Shown: one piece after another, positions 1 through 8,972 of the stretch | Numbering within the stretch: the first letter of the stretch is position 1 | Layout of the letters: each line of letters starts with the position of its first letter | Assembly: GCF_014638095.1 (NCBI RefSeq) | Contig: NZ_BMFH01000002.1 | Span: forward strand, 186,001 to 250,000 | From: Muriicola marianensis | Lineage (GTDB): Bacteria > Bacteroidota > Bacteroidia > Flavobacteriales > Flavobacteriaceae | Length of the DNA stretch: 64,000 nucleotides | Direction of reading: 5' to 3' | Made by a program: the position numbers and the translations under genes | Notes under the pieces: generated by a model | What the model was told of the DNA's origin: nothing | The model's input: the letters and a program-made list of their open reading frames with translations, nothing else | Databases searched by the model: none

Positions 1-1
1 G

Positions 2-802
2 GTGGAGGATATCCTGGATGAGTTCGATGACGATGAAGACACCATAGAGATCGAATTTCCCATTGTTATTGTCCTGAGTGATTTCAGTGAGATCACGATC
101 AATTCCCTGGATGAGTTTGAGACCTATGCCGATGAGTGTTCGGGGGAAAATGAATACGATGACGACATCGAGTGTATCGATATCGAATATCCTATCACCG
201 TGTCCGTATTCGATACCAACAATGAACTGGTCGATACCATCACGATCAACAGCGACCAGGAACTCTATTTCTTTATCGATGAACTGGATGAGGATCTCAT
301 CGTAAATGTACAGTTCCCCATTACTCTGATCCTCTCAGACGGTACTGAGATCTCTGTATCTAATCTCGACCAGCTGGAGGATGTTATTGATGAGGCCGAG
401 GACGACTGTGACGAAGATGACGACTACGACTACAATGATGACGACTGTGACAATTGTACCACTGAAGGCCTGGCTGATTTCATTACCGGTTGCGACGGCT
501 GGTATGTAAAAGACCTGGAGAGAAATGACATGGACCTCACAGATCAGTATGTGGGATACACCTTTAGTTTTGACGCCGAAGGTAATGTCACTGCCGATTC
601 CGGTACAGAAACTTTTACAGGTACCTGGGAAAGCAGTGGGTCCGGGAACTTTATCACCGTGAGTATCAATATTCCAGATCTCAGTGATTTCAATGCCGAC
701 TGGACATTGCACGAATTGGAGCAGTATGAGGATGAATTTGAGGTCGACCTGAGAATGGCGAATGATGATGAACTGGAATTCAGAAGTAACTGTGCCCCTT
801 AA
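2..802 (+). CDS. Acidic repeat protein, 5'-truncated by window edge
   Basis: The reading frame is open from the first bases, so the gene almost surely starts upstream; the GTG at position 2 is unlikely to be the real start. The visible 266 residues are very rich in Asp and Glu. They contain three copies of a short unit with a 'YPI' or 'FPI' strand followed by an Asp/Glu-rich helix-like stretch, then a run of Asp with four Cys. The last ~100 residues form a separate domain (GYTFSFDAEGNVTADSG) that also makes up most of the next gene. Lipocalin-like small domains of this type are common in flavobacterial lipoproteins. No function can be assigned. The acidic region could bind cations, but no standard EF-hand or calcium loop is visible. 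A strong terminator follows the stop codon. Confidence 0.75.
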   Translation: MEDILDEFDDDEDTIEIEFPIVIVLSDFSEITINSLDEFETYADECSGENEYDDDIECIDIEYPITVSVFDTNNELVDTITINSDQELYFFIDELDEDLIVNVQFPITLILSDGTEISVSNLDQLEDVIDEAEDDCDEDDDYDYNDDDCDNCTTEGLADFITGCDGWYVKDLERNDMDLTDQYVGYTFSFDAEGNVTADSGTETFTGTWESSGSGNFITVSINIPDLSDFNADWTLHELEQYEDEFEVDLRMANDDELEFRSNCAP

Positions 803-814
803 CCTATGATTTTA

Positions 815-868
815 GGGAGTGTCCAGGTCCTTCTATTGCCCCACAGGGCCTGGATCTCCCTTTTTTTT
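815..868 (+). terminator. Rho-independent terminator after the acidic protein
   Basis: Arms gggag-tccagg and cctgga-ctccc form a stem of about 13 pairs with small bulges, followed directly by eight T. It lies 12 bases after the stop at 802 and separates this gene from the lipoprotein at 905. Confidence 0.8.
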
Positions 869-904
869 AAACACCTTCAATTAACTACATAAAGATTTTA
901 AATC

Positions 905-1381
905 ATGAAAAAGATCCTTTTAACCCTAGCCCTCCCAGCTCTTACTTTCTTCCTTACCCAGTGCTCTTCAGACAATACAGATGAAGAAATGCAGGACCCT
1001 GCTGTGGTAGCCCAGGCGGTCACTGACCTGGCTGTATCCGGGACATGGGTAGTCAGCAGTTACATTGATTCCGGCACTGATGAGACCAGCGATTATAGCG
1101 GTTATACGTTTTCCTTCAATACAGATGGAAGTTTGGTTGCAGACAATGGGAGCAGTATGGTAACCGGAACCTGGTCAGTGACCGTTGACGACAGTTCTGA
1201 TGACGATGACTACGACAGCATGGACGATGTCGATTTCAATATCTTTTTCTCGGCCCCTCCGGCATTCGAGGAATTGACAGACGACTGGGACATTGTCTCA
1301 CGGTCATCTACCAGAATAGAACTGATCGATATCAGTGGAGGAGACGGAAGCACGGATACCCTGATCTTCGTAAAGAACTGA
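905..1381 (+). CDS. Small lipocalin-like lipoprotein, paralogous to the preceding C-terminal domain
   Basis: The 158-residue protein begins with a lipoprotein signal peptide (hydrophobic core, then LTQC with Cys20). The cysteine is followed by Ser-Ser-Asp and further acids, which in flavobacteria fits export to the cell surface, although this signal is not decisive. The mature part has the same core motif as the end of the previous gene (GYTFSF.TDGSLVADNGS, then GTW), so the two are a tandem duplication of one domain. A short Asp-rich loop lies near residue 100. The domain looks like the small lipocalin-type folds often seen in this phylum. The function is unknown. Confidence 0.75.
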   Translation: MKKILLTLALPALTFFLTQCSSDNTDEEMQDPAVVAQAVTDLAVSGTWVVSSYIDSGTDETSDYSGYTFSFNTDGSLVADNGSSMVTGTWSVTVDDSSDDDDYDSMDDVDFNIFFSAPPAFEELTDDWDIVSRSSTRIELIDISGGDGSTDTLIFVKN

Positions 1382-1451
1382 TCCAAAATATGGGGTCGGG
1401 ATCCCCAACCCGATCTCCCGTGCTATGGGAAAGATTGTTCTCTGTTGTAAA

Positions 1452-1477
1452 CTGCCCTGCAAAGGGCAGTTTTTTTG
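1452..1477 (+). terminator. Rho-independent terminator after the lipocalin-like gene
   Basis: A perfect 7-bp stem (ctgccct / agggcag) with a GCAA tetraloop is followed by eight T on the plus strand. The leftward DUF192 gene ends 9 bases away. The minus-strand side lacks a comparable T run, so it probably serves mainly the rightward gene. Confidence 0.8.
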
Positions 1478-1485
1478 TTTTAGGT

Positions 1486-1986
1486 CTATTCTCTGGTAAA
1501 CTGTATCCGGTCGCCTTCCTGCAGGCCCCAGGCTTCACTCAGGCCGGCATTCACTTCCAGGACAAACATGACCGGCTGGGTGGATGGCAGGCTTTCCTCC
1601 TGTAGCGGTTGGGCATCCTTTATAATGCTGGCGACAACGGAGTCCCGGTCTATATAGATGATGTCTAACGGAAATCTGGTATTCTTCATATAGAAACTGT
1701 GGTAAGCCTCTTCGGGGAATACAAAGAGCATTCCCTGTCCTTGTTCCATGCTTTCCCGGTACATGAGCCCGGTCTGGGTCTCGTATTCTCCTTCAGCGAT
1801 CTCGATGTCGAGTCGGGTTATCAGGGAATCCGTCTCTCCCTTAAATAGGCTAAGGGAACCTTCTTTTGTAAAGGTGATGGGGGCTGTGGTGACGACTTTC
1901 CTGGGTTCGTCCTTGCACGCTGTCGCCAGGATAAGACCACAAAAGATGAGCAAATAGGACCAGTATGCGACTTTCAATCTAAGCAA
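1486..1986 (-). CDS. DUF192 family lipoprotein
   Basis: This is a 166-residue DUF192 protein with the family's hallmark stretches GLMYR, GMLFVF, FYMKNTRFPLDIIYID and VLEVNAG. An N-terminal lipoprotein signal ends in LATAC (Cys24), so it should be membrane-anchored in the cell envelope. No ATG precedes the signal peptide. The start is TTG at 1986 or TTG at 1977; the second gives a more usual N-terminus with an early Lys. It is the last gene of the leftward folE-cysS-yidD-lgt run and begins 3 bases after the lgt stop, so it is probably translated in coupling with lgt. The function of DUF192 is not established. Confidence 0.85.
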   Translation of the reverse strand: MLRLKVAYWSYLLIFCGLILATACKDEPRKVVTTAPITFTKEGSLSLFKGETDSLITRLDIEIAEGEYETQTGLMYRESMEQGQGMLFVFPEEAYHSFYMKNTRFPLDIIYIDRDSVVASIIKDAQPLQEESLPSTQPVMFVLEVNAGLSEAWGLQEGDRIQFTRE

Positions 1987-1989
1987 GCT

Positions 1990-2946
1990 TTATGCTTTTG
2001 AAGGTTTGAACATAAAATAAAATCCTATCAGGATAAATGGCAGGCTGAGCCACTGGCCTGTAGACAGGAGTCCGAGTGATTCTTCAAAACCACCCTGACT
2101 TTTCTTCACGAATTCCACAAAGAACCGGATTGTCCACAACAGGACCAGGAAAAGACCGAACAAATACCCCGGACGATGCTTCTTATCGGTCTTCCAATAG
2201 AGGTAATACAGGAGGAGAAAGACAAAAATATAGCTGATCCCCTCGTAGAGCTGGGCTGGATGTCTGTAGGGAATGGCCTCCAGATATTCTGAAAACTGGG
2301 GGTTGTTCTCCAGAGCCTTGTATGCGGCATCTGCCGTTTTTTCCTTGGTGATGCGCAGGGCATTGGATGCCGGCATGTCGTCACTGTCCCTCACGAATTT
2401 CGTGGCGAAAAGGAAGGATTTATCCACGATCTTTCCATTGATCTCAGAGTTGAAAAAGTTCCCCAGCCTGACGCAAAATGCCCCTATGGATACAGGGATC
2501 ACGACACGGTCCAGGACCCAAAGCATTTTAAAGCCCTTGTGTTTTCGAACATAGAGATACATGCCGATAATTATACCGATGGCGGCTCCGTGACTTGCAA
2601 GGCCGGTAAAACCGGTGAACTCATACCCGCTGATAATCCCAAACAGACTGCCACCGGCACGTTCGCGGATCGGGAGGAGTATCTCAACCAGGTGCTGGGA
2701 GTAATAGGGCCAGTCATAGAAGAACACATGGCCGAGCCGGGCACCCAGCATGGTAGCGATCACGGTATAGATAAAGAGGGAATCCAGTTCCTGTACCGTT
2801 TTCTTTTCGTTGAGGTAAATGCGTTTCATGATGAACCACCCAAGGGCAAAAGCGATGATCCACAACAGATTGTAGTACTTGATCTGCAGGAAGCCGATCC
2901 TGAACAGCGTATCAGCCGGATTCCATATAAAACCTAAAAAATTCAT
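1990..2946 (-). CDS. lgt: Prolipoprotein diacylglyceryl transferase
   Basis: Lgt transfers a diacylglyceryl group from phosphatidylglycerol to the lipobox cysteine of prolipoproteins in the inner membrane, the first step of lipoprotein maturation. The 318-residue product has about seven membrane segments and the family signature around RLGNFFNSE, preceded by the conserved HGAAIG segment. Bacteroidota Lgt proteins carry an insert between these and the C-terminal helices, seen here at roughly residues 180-225. It sits between yidD and the DUF192 lipoprotein. The window encodes more than ten predicted lipoproteins that depend on this step. Confidence 0.95.
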   Translation of the reverse strand: MNFLGFIWNPADTLFRIGFLQIKYYNLLWIIAFALGWFIMKRIYLNEKKTVQELDSLFIYTVIATMLGARLGHVFFYDWPYYSQHLVEILLPIRERAGGSLFGIISGYEFTGFTGLASHGAAIGIIIGMYLYVRKHKGFKMLWVLDRVVIPVSIGAFCVRLGNFFNSEINGKIVDKSFLFATKFVRDSDDMPASNALRITKEKTADAAYKALENNPQFSEYLEAIPYRHPAQLYEGISYIFVFLLLYYLYWKTDKKHRPGYLFGLFLVLLWTIRFFVEFVKKSQGGFEESLGLLSTGQWLSLPFILIGFYFMFKPSKA

Positions 2947-3044
2947 GAAGTCATTTTAGGGTCCTAAGATACACAAATACCCAGAGAGGGAAAGGATTTA
3001 GAAGGCTTCTCTGAGAATTCAATACCACCTTTGATCTCAGCAGT

Positions 3045-3266
3045 CTAGGGCACAGGGTCATAGCCACTGCCTCCCCAGGGATGGCAACTGAAAATACGCT
3101 TTACAGATAGCCAACCTCCTTTGAAAAGACCGTGTTTCCTGAGGGCCTCAAGCGTGTATTGTGAGCATGTCGGCGTGTATCGGCAACTTGAGGGCAGGTA
3201 AGGTGATATCAGTAACTGGTATCCTCTCACCAGGAAGATAAAGGGAGCGATGAGGATCTTTTTCAT
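3045..3266 (-). CDS. yidD: Membrane protein insertion efficiency factor YidD
   Basis: This 73-residue protein matches the YidD family over its whole length. The N-terminal amphipathic helix is followed by the conserved core YQ..ISP..P..CR..PTCS.Y...A and ends in the Gly-rich [13 protein letters not shown]. YidD associates with the inner face of the cytoplasmic membrane and assists YidC-dependent insertion. Its start overlaps the cysS stop by 4 bases, which suggests translational coupling. The size is normal. Confidence 0.93.
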   Translation of the reverse strand: MKKILIAPFIFLVRGYQLLISPYLPSSCRYTPTCSQYTLEALRKHGLFKGGWLSVKRIFSCHPWGGSGYDPVP

Positions 3267-4747
3267 GAGATGCTGAAGGTAGTGCCTTCCTTCCCGTCCA
3301 TAAGCTGAATACCCATGGCAGAGAGCTCATCCCTGATCTTGTCTGAGGTGGCAAAATCCTTGCTGGCCCTGGCCTCGTTCCTCATCTGGATCAGAAGGGA
3401 AACCACCCCGCTGAGTTTTTCCGAAATTGCACTGTCCTGGGCCTGAGATTCCAGTCCGAGGATATCAAAGACAAAATCATTCATCGTTTTCTTCAACACA
3501 TTCAGGTCTTCTTCCGTAAGGCTTGCTTTGCCTTCCCTGAGTTGGTTGATGTATTTAACTCCTTCGAAAAGCACTGCGATTAGGACAGGTGAGTTGAAGT
3601 CGTCATTCATGGCGTCATAGCACCGTTTTCTCCAGTCCTGTATGTTGAGATCAGAGGTCTTGCCGGTTACCAGGCTGTCCATGAGGCCGATAGCATCCAT
3701 GAGCCGCTGATAGCCTTTCTCAGAGGCCAGGAGGGCTTCGTCGCTCAGATCGAGGATGCTGGTGTAGTGGGCCTGCATCATAAAGAACCTCACCACAGCA
3801 GGGGAGAAGGGCTTGCTCAGCTGGTCGTTTTCCCCTGAGAAGATCTCATTGGGCAGGATGTTATTTCCCGTAGATTTTGACATTTTCTTCCCATTCATGG
3901 TCAGCATATTGGCATGCAGCCAGTATCTCACCGGGGACTGTCCCGTCGATGCTTCAGACTGGGCGATCTCGCATTCGTGGTGAGGGAATTTCAGATCCAT
4001 TCCCCCTCCGTGAATGTCGAAGGTTTCTCCCAAATACTTTGTGCTCATGGCTGTGCATTCCAGGTGCCAGCCCGGAAACCCGTCACCCCAGGGAGAGGGC
4101 CACCTCATAATATGCTGTGGTTCTGCTTTTTTCCAGAGGGCGAAATCCTGTGGGTTGCGCTTTTCGTCCTGGGCTGTCAGCTCCCTGGTATTGCTGATCA
4201 TGTCCTCCAGTTTGCGACCGCTCAGCTTCCCGTATTCATGGCTTTTGTTGAAGGTAAGGACGTCGAAATACACAGATCCGTTGGTCTCGTAAGCAAATCC
4301 CTTTTCCAGGATCTCTTTGATGATCTCGATCTGCTCAATAATGTGGCCTGTAGCCGTAGGCTCGATACTGGGAGGCAAGAGGTTGAATTTCTGCAGGATA
4401 TTGTGAAAATCGACCGTATAGCGCTGAACGACCTCCATGGGTTCTATCTGCTCCAGCCGTGCCTTCTTGGCGATCTTGTCTTCTCCTTCTCCCGCGTCGT
4501 CATCTTCCAGATGCCCTGCATCTGTAATATTACGCACATATCTCACCTTGTATTCCAGGTGTTTCAGATAGCGGAAGATCATGTCGAAGGACATAAAGGT
4601 GCGGCAGTTGCCGAGATGCACATTGCTGTAGACTGTCGGGCCGCAGACATACATGCCTACATGGCCTTCATTGATGGGCTTGAAGACCTCTTTTTGGCCG
4701 GTAAGTGAATTGTATATTTTCAGTTGCTGATCTCGATAAAGCGCCAT
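3263..4747 (-). CDS. cysS: Cysteine--tRNA ligase
   Basis: CysS charges tRNA-Cys with cysteine in the cytoplasm. The 494-residue protein has the class I features: the zinc-ligand segment CGPTVY (Cys35), the HIGH-type motif HLGN at residues 44-47, and KMSKS at 288-292. The intermediate WHLEC and HGGG..FPHHE segments typical of CysRS are also present. Length is normal for the family. It is second in a tight leftward operon, 15 bases after folE and overlapping yidD by 4 bases. Confidence 0.97.
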   Translation of the reverse strand: MALYRDQQLKIYNSLTGQKEVFKPINEGHVGMYVCGPTVYSNVHLGNCRTFMSFDMIFRYLKHLEYKVRYVRNITDAGHLEDDDAGEGEDKIAKKARLEQIEPMEVVQRYTVDFHNILQKFNLLPPSIEPTATGHIIEQIEIIKEILEKGFAYETNGSVYFDVLTFNKSHEYGKLSGRKLEDMISNTRELTAQDEKRNPQDFALWKKAEPQHIMRWPSPWGDGFPGWHLECTAMSTKYLGETFDIHGGGMDLKFPHHECEIAQSEASTGQSPVRYWLHANMLTMNGKKMSKSTGNNILPNEIFSGENDQLSKPFSPAVVRFFMMQAHYTSILDLSDEALLASEKGYQRLMDAIGLMDSLVTGKTSDLNIQDWRKRCYDAMNDDFNSPVLIAVLFEGVKYINQLREGKASLTEEDLNVLKKTMNDFVFDILGLESQAQDSAISEKLSGVVSLLIQMRNEARASKDFATSDKIRDELSAMGIQLMDGKEGTTFSIS

Positions 4748-4762
4748 TGGGATCCTCGAGGA

Positions 4763-5443
4763 TTAAAAGGTGGTATCCATGTTTATGTATTCCAAAAACT
4801 CCTTGCGTATAGCCTCTTCCTTGAATCGGCCACCGTACTCTGCTGTTACGGTACTGCTGTCTACATCCCGTATGCCCCGGGAATTTACACAGAGGTGTTT
4901 GGCGTCAATCACACAGGCCACGTCTTTTGTACCCAGCACTTTTTGTAGTTCGCGTACGATCTGTATGTTCATCCGCTCCTGCACCTGTGGCCTTTTTGCA
5001 AAATAGTCCACGATCCGGTTCATTTTGGACAGGCCAACCACGGTCCCGGCCGAGATATAGGCAATATGTGCCTTACCTACGATGGGCAACATATGGTGTT
5101 CGCAGGTAGAATAGACCGTAATATTCTTCTCCACCAGCATTTCCCCGTACTTGTACTTGTTCTTGAAAGTAGAGGACTTGGGCTTCCTGTCCGGGTGGAG
5201 TCCGCTAAATATCTCTTCCACATACATCTTGGCAACCCGCTTTGGAGTGCCTTTCAGGCTGTCGTCATCCAGGTCTAGCCCAAGGGTAAGCATAACGTCT
5301 CTCACACTCTGCTCAATGCGCTCAATTTTCTCCTGGTCTGAAAGGACAAAGGCGTCCGGCCTCATCGGTGTTTCTTCGGATGAGGAAAAATGGTCCTCTC
5401 CAACCCCTTCAAAATGGTCTTCCAGCGAACGTTTGAATTTCAT
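4763..5443 (-). CDS. folE: GTP cyclohydrolase I
   Basis: FolE converts GTP to 7,8-dihydroneopterin triphosphate, the first step of tetrahydrofolate synthesis. Residues 112-120 carry the zinc-site motif STCEHHMLP (Cys114, His116, His117), and a second conserved Cys lies in HLCVNSRG. The 226-residue product has about 40 extra N-terminal residues rich in Asp, Glu and Phe, as seen in some Bacteroidota orthologues. It heads the leftward operon with cysS. The folP gene for a later step of the same pathway lies elsewhere in the window (21122-21958). Confidence 0.96.
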   Translation of the reverse strand: MKFKRSLEDHFEGVGEDHFSSSEETPMRPDAFVLSDQEKIERIEQSVRDVMLTLGLDLDDDSLKGTPKRVAKMYVEEIFSGLHPDRKPKSSTFKNKYKYGEMLVEKNITVYSTCEHHMLPIVGKAHIAYISAGTVVGLSKMNRIVDYFAKRPQVQERMNIQIVRELQKVLGTKDVACVIDAKHLCVNSRGIRDVDSSTVTAEYGGRFKEEAIRKEFLEYINMDTTF

Positions 5444-5556
5444 GAAGTCAAGTCTTTTTCAAAGGGCAAAGATATACATAATATGGCACTTTACGCGGGA
5501 TTATGGCCCTTACACAACATAAATTAGTGTTAAGGTAAGGGGTCAACTATTTTTAA

Positions 5557-5572
5557 GTTTTACATGTAAAAC
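5557..5572. promoter_or_regulatory. 16-bp perfect palindrome just before the first T9SS-cargo gene
   Basis: The sequence GTTTTACATGTAAAAC is its own reverse complement and ends 11 bases before the ATG at 5584. It could be a regulator-binding site or a weak mRNA hairpin over the translation start. No second copy was noticed in the window. Confidence 0.4.
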
Positions 5573-5583
5573 AAGGCCTGTTT

Positions 5584-7389
5584 ATGAGAATTCCACTCGG
5601 TTTTCTTGTGATATTCTTACTTTTTTCCCTGAATGTGGTCCGTGCTCAGGTGGCAGAGGACTGCCTTAATGCCATCCCCATCTGCAACAATACCCCGGTA
5701 AATGGCGGGACCCAGGGCTATGGTGTTGACGATTTTGACAATGCCCCTGAAAGCGGTTGCCTGGAACCCACGATCACGGGGTATATCGAGTCTAATTCGG
5801 CCTGGTACCGATTCAGGACCGGGGCTTCCGGCCAGCTGGGATTCAATATCGGTTTTGATACTTCAGAGGACTGGGATTTTGCCCTGTACCGGGCTTCTGA
5901 TTGCGATTCACTGGGCGATCCCGTCCGCTGTAATTTCTTTGACAACAGTGATGAGGATGCCTACATGGGAGTGGGTGAAGACCCGACAGGAAACACGGCT
6001 AACGTACAATACGAGGAGTGGATACAGGTAGAACCGGGAGAGGATTACTACCTGCTGATCAATAATTTCAGCAACAACAACTCCGGCTTCTCCATACAAT
6101 TCTCAGGTCAGATCTTCGAGACCAACCCCAACGATGCTCTGGATTGCTCTATCATCGATAATCTCCTGGGTGCACCCATAGCTGCCTGTGACAATGAAAC
6201 GATCATCCTGGACGCCACCACTACCAATGCCCTTTCGTATACCTGGTATACCGACACAGGGATGGGATATCAGGTGATCCCAGGGGAAACCGCTCCTACG
6301 CTAACTGTAAATTCATCGGCCATGTACCGGGTACAGGTAGAAATGCCCGCACCACCCAACATCATCAGTGAGGTACAGGTCGCCTTTTCAATAGCCCCGG
6401 TGACAAATCCTTTGGCAGATGAGACGGTATGCGTTGAGAACGGAACTTTCGACCTGGAACAGAAAGACTCCGAAGCCCTGGGTGCCCAGGACCCGGCTAC
6501 ACATTCCGTCAGCTATCACTCCTCCCAGGCCGATGCTGACAGCGGGACCAATGTCCTGCCTAAGAATTATACCATCACATCAGGGACAGAAACGATTTAT
6601 GTCAGGGTATCCAGCCTTGACAATCCGAGGTGTTATGACGCCACTGAGCAATTTACACTGGAAGGTTTGGTGACGCCTGACCTGAACTTCGATGATCAGG
6701 TTTTTATTTGCGAGGATACATCAGGTGAGCTCATTGGAGAACTCTATCCCAATGCCCAGTATACCTATCAATGGGACAGTGGGGAGACCACGCCCAGTAT
6801 CAGCGTAACCCAGCCAGGGGATTATACCCTTACCGTCACGAATACAACGGGCGGACTCGCCTGTGCTGCGAGTAGAACTGTGACAGTAACCGTTTCCGAT
6901 CCGCCGCTGATCTCCGAGGTATTAATTGATGACTTGCAGACGGCTAACACCGTTGAGATCGTCAACGGGGTGGAGGGCGATTTTGAGTATAGGCTAGACG
7001 AAGGACCTTTCCAGGCGTCGCCTGTATTCCGGGAAGTGAGCCCGGGGATGCACACCGTAACAATCAATGACCTCAATGGGTGTGGGACCGTAACGGAAAC
7101 CATCATTGTGGTGGGCTTTTCCACTTTCTTCACCCCGAATGGGGATGGGGCAAATGACTACTGGCAGATCGTAGGTATTGAGACCCTACGGGAACCCGTA
7201 GTACAGATCTTCGACAGGTTCGGGAAGTTGTTGTTTGTGATGGAGGAGGATTACCTCGGGTGGGATGGAACCTATAACGGGATACCCGTTCCCTCTTCAG
7301 ACTACTGGTTCAAGGTCTCCTTCCTCGATGAGAACGAGCAGCGGGTAGAGGCCAAATACGTGAACAATCACTTCTCCCTGAGGCGTTGA
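5584..7389 (+). CDS. Secreted T9SS type B cargo protein with gliding-motility C-terminal domain
   Basis: The 601-residue protein has a Sec signal peptide ending in VRAQ, an N-terminal domain starting DCLNAIPICNN and several Ig/PKD-like segments. It finishes with the CHU_C/gliding-motility C-terminal domain (about residues 510-601: FFTPNGDG.ND, IFDRFGKLL, GWDGTYNG, PSSDYWF). This last domain is a known type B sorting signal for the type IX secretion system, so the product should be moved across the outer membrane to the surface or medium. The N-terminal domain contains a jelly-roll-like pattern (WDFALYR, YYLLINNF) shared with the next gene. The mature function is unknown; adhesion is a plausible guess. 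Confidence 0.88.
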   Translation: MRIPLGFLVIFLLFSLNVVRAQVAEDCLNAIPICNNTPVNGGTQGYGVDDFDNAPESGCLEPTITGYIESNSAWYRFRTGASGQLGFNIGFDTSEDWDFALYRASDCDSLGDPVRCNFFDNSDEDAYMGVGEDPTGNTANVQYEEWIQVEPGEDYYLLINNFSNNNSGFSIQFSGQIFETNPNDALDCSIIDNLLGAPIAACDNETIILDATTTNALSYTWYTDTGMGYQVIPGETAPTLTVNSSAMYRVQVEMPAPPNIISEVQVAFSIAPVTNPLADETVCVENGTFDLEQKDSEALGAQDPATHSVSYHSSQADADSGTNVLPKNYTITSGTETIYVRVSSLDNPRCYDATEQFTLEGLVTPDLNFDDQVFICEDTSGELIGELYPNAQYTYQWDSGETTPSISVTQPGDYTLTVTNTTGGLACAASRTVTVTVSDPPLISEVLIDDLQTANTVEIVNGVEGDFEYRLDEGPFQASPVFREVSPGMHTVTINDLNGCGTVTETIIVVGFSTFFTPNGDGANDYWQIVGIETLREPVVQIFDRFGKLLFVMEEDYLGWDGTYNGIPVPSSDYWFKVSFLDENEQRVEAKYVNNHFSLRR

Positions 7390-7515
7390 CCCTGCCTTTT
7401 TATCTGGGTAAACCGTTCATCGATTTACCGCCAAAAAGTGGGTTGAAAGTATACTAAATCCACCCCCATCTAGTTATACATACTGTTCGAACATTGTTCC
7501 CTAGCCCTCAATTCT

Positions 7516-8928
7516 ATGCGTACGTTAGTTTGTGGTGTATTTCTGCTTTGTTTTTGGTCTGTTGGCTTGTTCGCCCAGAATTCCCCTGATTGTCGCAGTG
7601 CTATCCCGGTCTGTGCCGATGCGCCCATCAACTCTTTTGCCGATGGGGCAGGGGACATCGATGATTTCGATCCCGATGTGATCAGGCAAAGCGGATGCCT
7701 GGAGAAAGGCAGTGTCAGTTCGGCCAATATTGAAAACAATACTTCCTGGTACGTGTTCAGAGCCGGGACCCGGGGTCAGATCGGATTCGACATAGAAGCG
7801 TTGCCGGGAACCAGCGGCACGGTCACCGCAGAATGGGACTTTGCCCTTTACGGCCCGGATGTGGACTGTGCCAGTATTAGCAACGGTACTGCTCAACCCA
7901 TCCGCTGTAATTACGAGGTGAATGACACCAATTTCACAGGTGTGGGAGTGAACCCTGAAAATGGACAGGAAGGTGCCCCACCCCTCACGGGAAGCCAGAA
8001 TACTTATGACGAATGGCTTATCGTGGAAGAAGGGGAGATCTATTACCTGCTCATCAATAATTTCAACACAAATTTCGATGGAGACCCCGAACCTTTCCAG
8101 CTAACCTTTACGGGGTACTCAGTGGACCAGGACCAGAACACAGCCCTGGACTGTACCCTGAGGGACGAGTTCCTCGGCCTAGACATCGTAGCCTGTGAAG
8201 GAGACCCCGATATCGTGCTGTCTGCCCTGAATTCTCCTGCTGGTCCTGATATTGCCAATGTGACCTGGAGTGTAGACTATGAGGATGACGGAGTGATCGA
8301 CCAGGTACTTGCTTCCGGACCTGCAGAGACGACTTACACGGTCACCAGTCCCAATTCCGGTCGTTATTTTGTGGAGATCATCACGAACCTCGCAACGACC
8401 ATTACGGATGATATACTGATCACCTTTTACGGAACCCCTGTCCTCCAGGAAGTTATCATTCTGGACGATCTCTCTGACAGCAACAACATAGAGATCGTGG
8501 TAGACGGTGACGGAAGCTACGAATACGCCATCAACGGGGGTGAATTCCAGGATTCTGCCATCTTCTTCGATGTACCCCCGGGAGAGAATACGGTGATCAT
8601 CAATGACAAGAACGGCTGTGGCTTTACGGATCCCATTCCTTTTCTGGTGGTGGGATATCCCAAGTTCTTTACCCCGAACGGAGACGGGATACACGACGCC
8701 TGGAACATACTCGGGATAGAGACGCTTACAGACCCGGTGGTATTTATCTTCGACCGCTATGGGAAACTGCTCAAGCAGTTAGATGAGACAACCATTGGAT
8801 GGGACGGCACCTTTAACGGGAGGCCCATGCCTTCCTCCGATTACTGGTTCAGGCTGGATTATTCCCGTGATGAAGGGGGTATCATTGTCGCTAATTCCGT
8901 GAGGACACATTTTTCCCTGGTACGATAA
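7516..8928 (+). CDS. Secreted T9SS type B cargo protein, paralogue of the previous gene
   Basis: The 470-residue product repeats the layout of its neighbour: a signal peptide ending in LFAQ, an N-terminal domain beginning DCRSAIPVCADAP with the same WDFALYG and YYLLINNF motifs, fewer central Ig-like segments, and a type B T9SS sorting domain at about residues 383-470. The two genes are a tandem duplication in which the second copy has lost or never gained about 130 central residues. A bidirectional terminator follows. The function is unknown; it is presumably surface-exposed or released. Confidence 0.88.
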   Translation: MRTLVCGVFLLCFWSVGLFAQNSPDCRSAIPVCADAPINSFADGAGDIDDFDPDVIRQSGCLEKGSVSSANIENNTSWYVFRAGTRGQIGFDIEALPGTSGTVTAEWDFALYGPDVDCASISNGTAQPIRCNYEVNDTNFTGVGVNPENGQEGAPPLTGSQNTYDEWLIVEEGEIYYLLINNFNTNFDGDPEPFQLTFTGYSVDQDQNTALDCTLRDEFLGLDIVACEGDPDIVLSALNSPAGPDIANVTWSVDYEDDGVIDQVLASGPAETTYTVTSPNSGRYFVEIITNLATTITDDILITFYGTPVLQEVIILDDLSDSNNIEIVVDGDGSYEYAINGGEFQDSAIFFDVPPGENTVIINDKNGCGFTDPIPFLVVGYPKFFTPNGDGIHDAWNILGIETLTDPVVFIFDRYGKLLKQLDETTIGWDGTFNGRPMPSSDYWFRLDYSRDEGGIIVANSVRTHFSLVR

Positions 8929-8931
8929 AAA

Positions 8932-8960
8932 AAAGCCGGCATTTGCCGGCTTTATCTTTT
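8932..8960. terminator. Bidirectional Rho-independent terminator
   Basis: A perfect 10-bp stem (aaagccggca / tgccggcttt) with a 2-base spacer has an A run on the left and a T-rich run on the right. It therefore can end both the rightward gene at 7516 and the leftward gene at 8973. Confidence 0.85.
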
Positions 8961-8972
8961 CAAAATCTTCTA

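Noticed and set aside
2-802. Acidic protein as an EF-hand or thrombospondin type-3 calcium protein
   Set aside because: The Asp-rich stretches do not follow the spacing of either motif.
3914-4708. Long plus-strand open frame of 264 codons opposite cysS
   Set aside because: It lies wholly antisense to the well-supported cysS gene and shows no family motif or signal; it reflects codon use of cysS.
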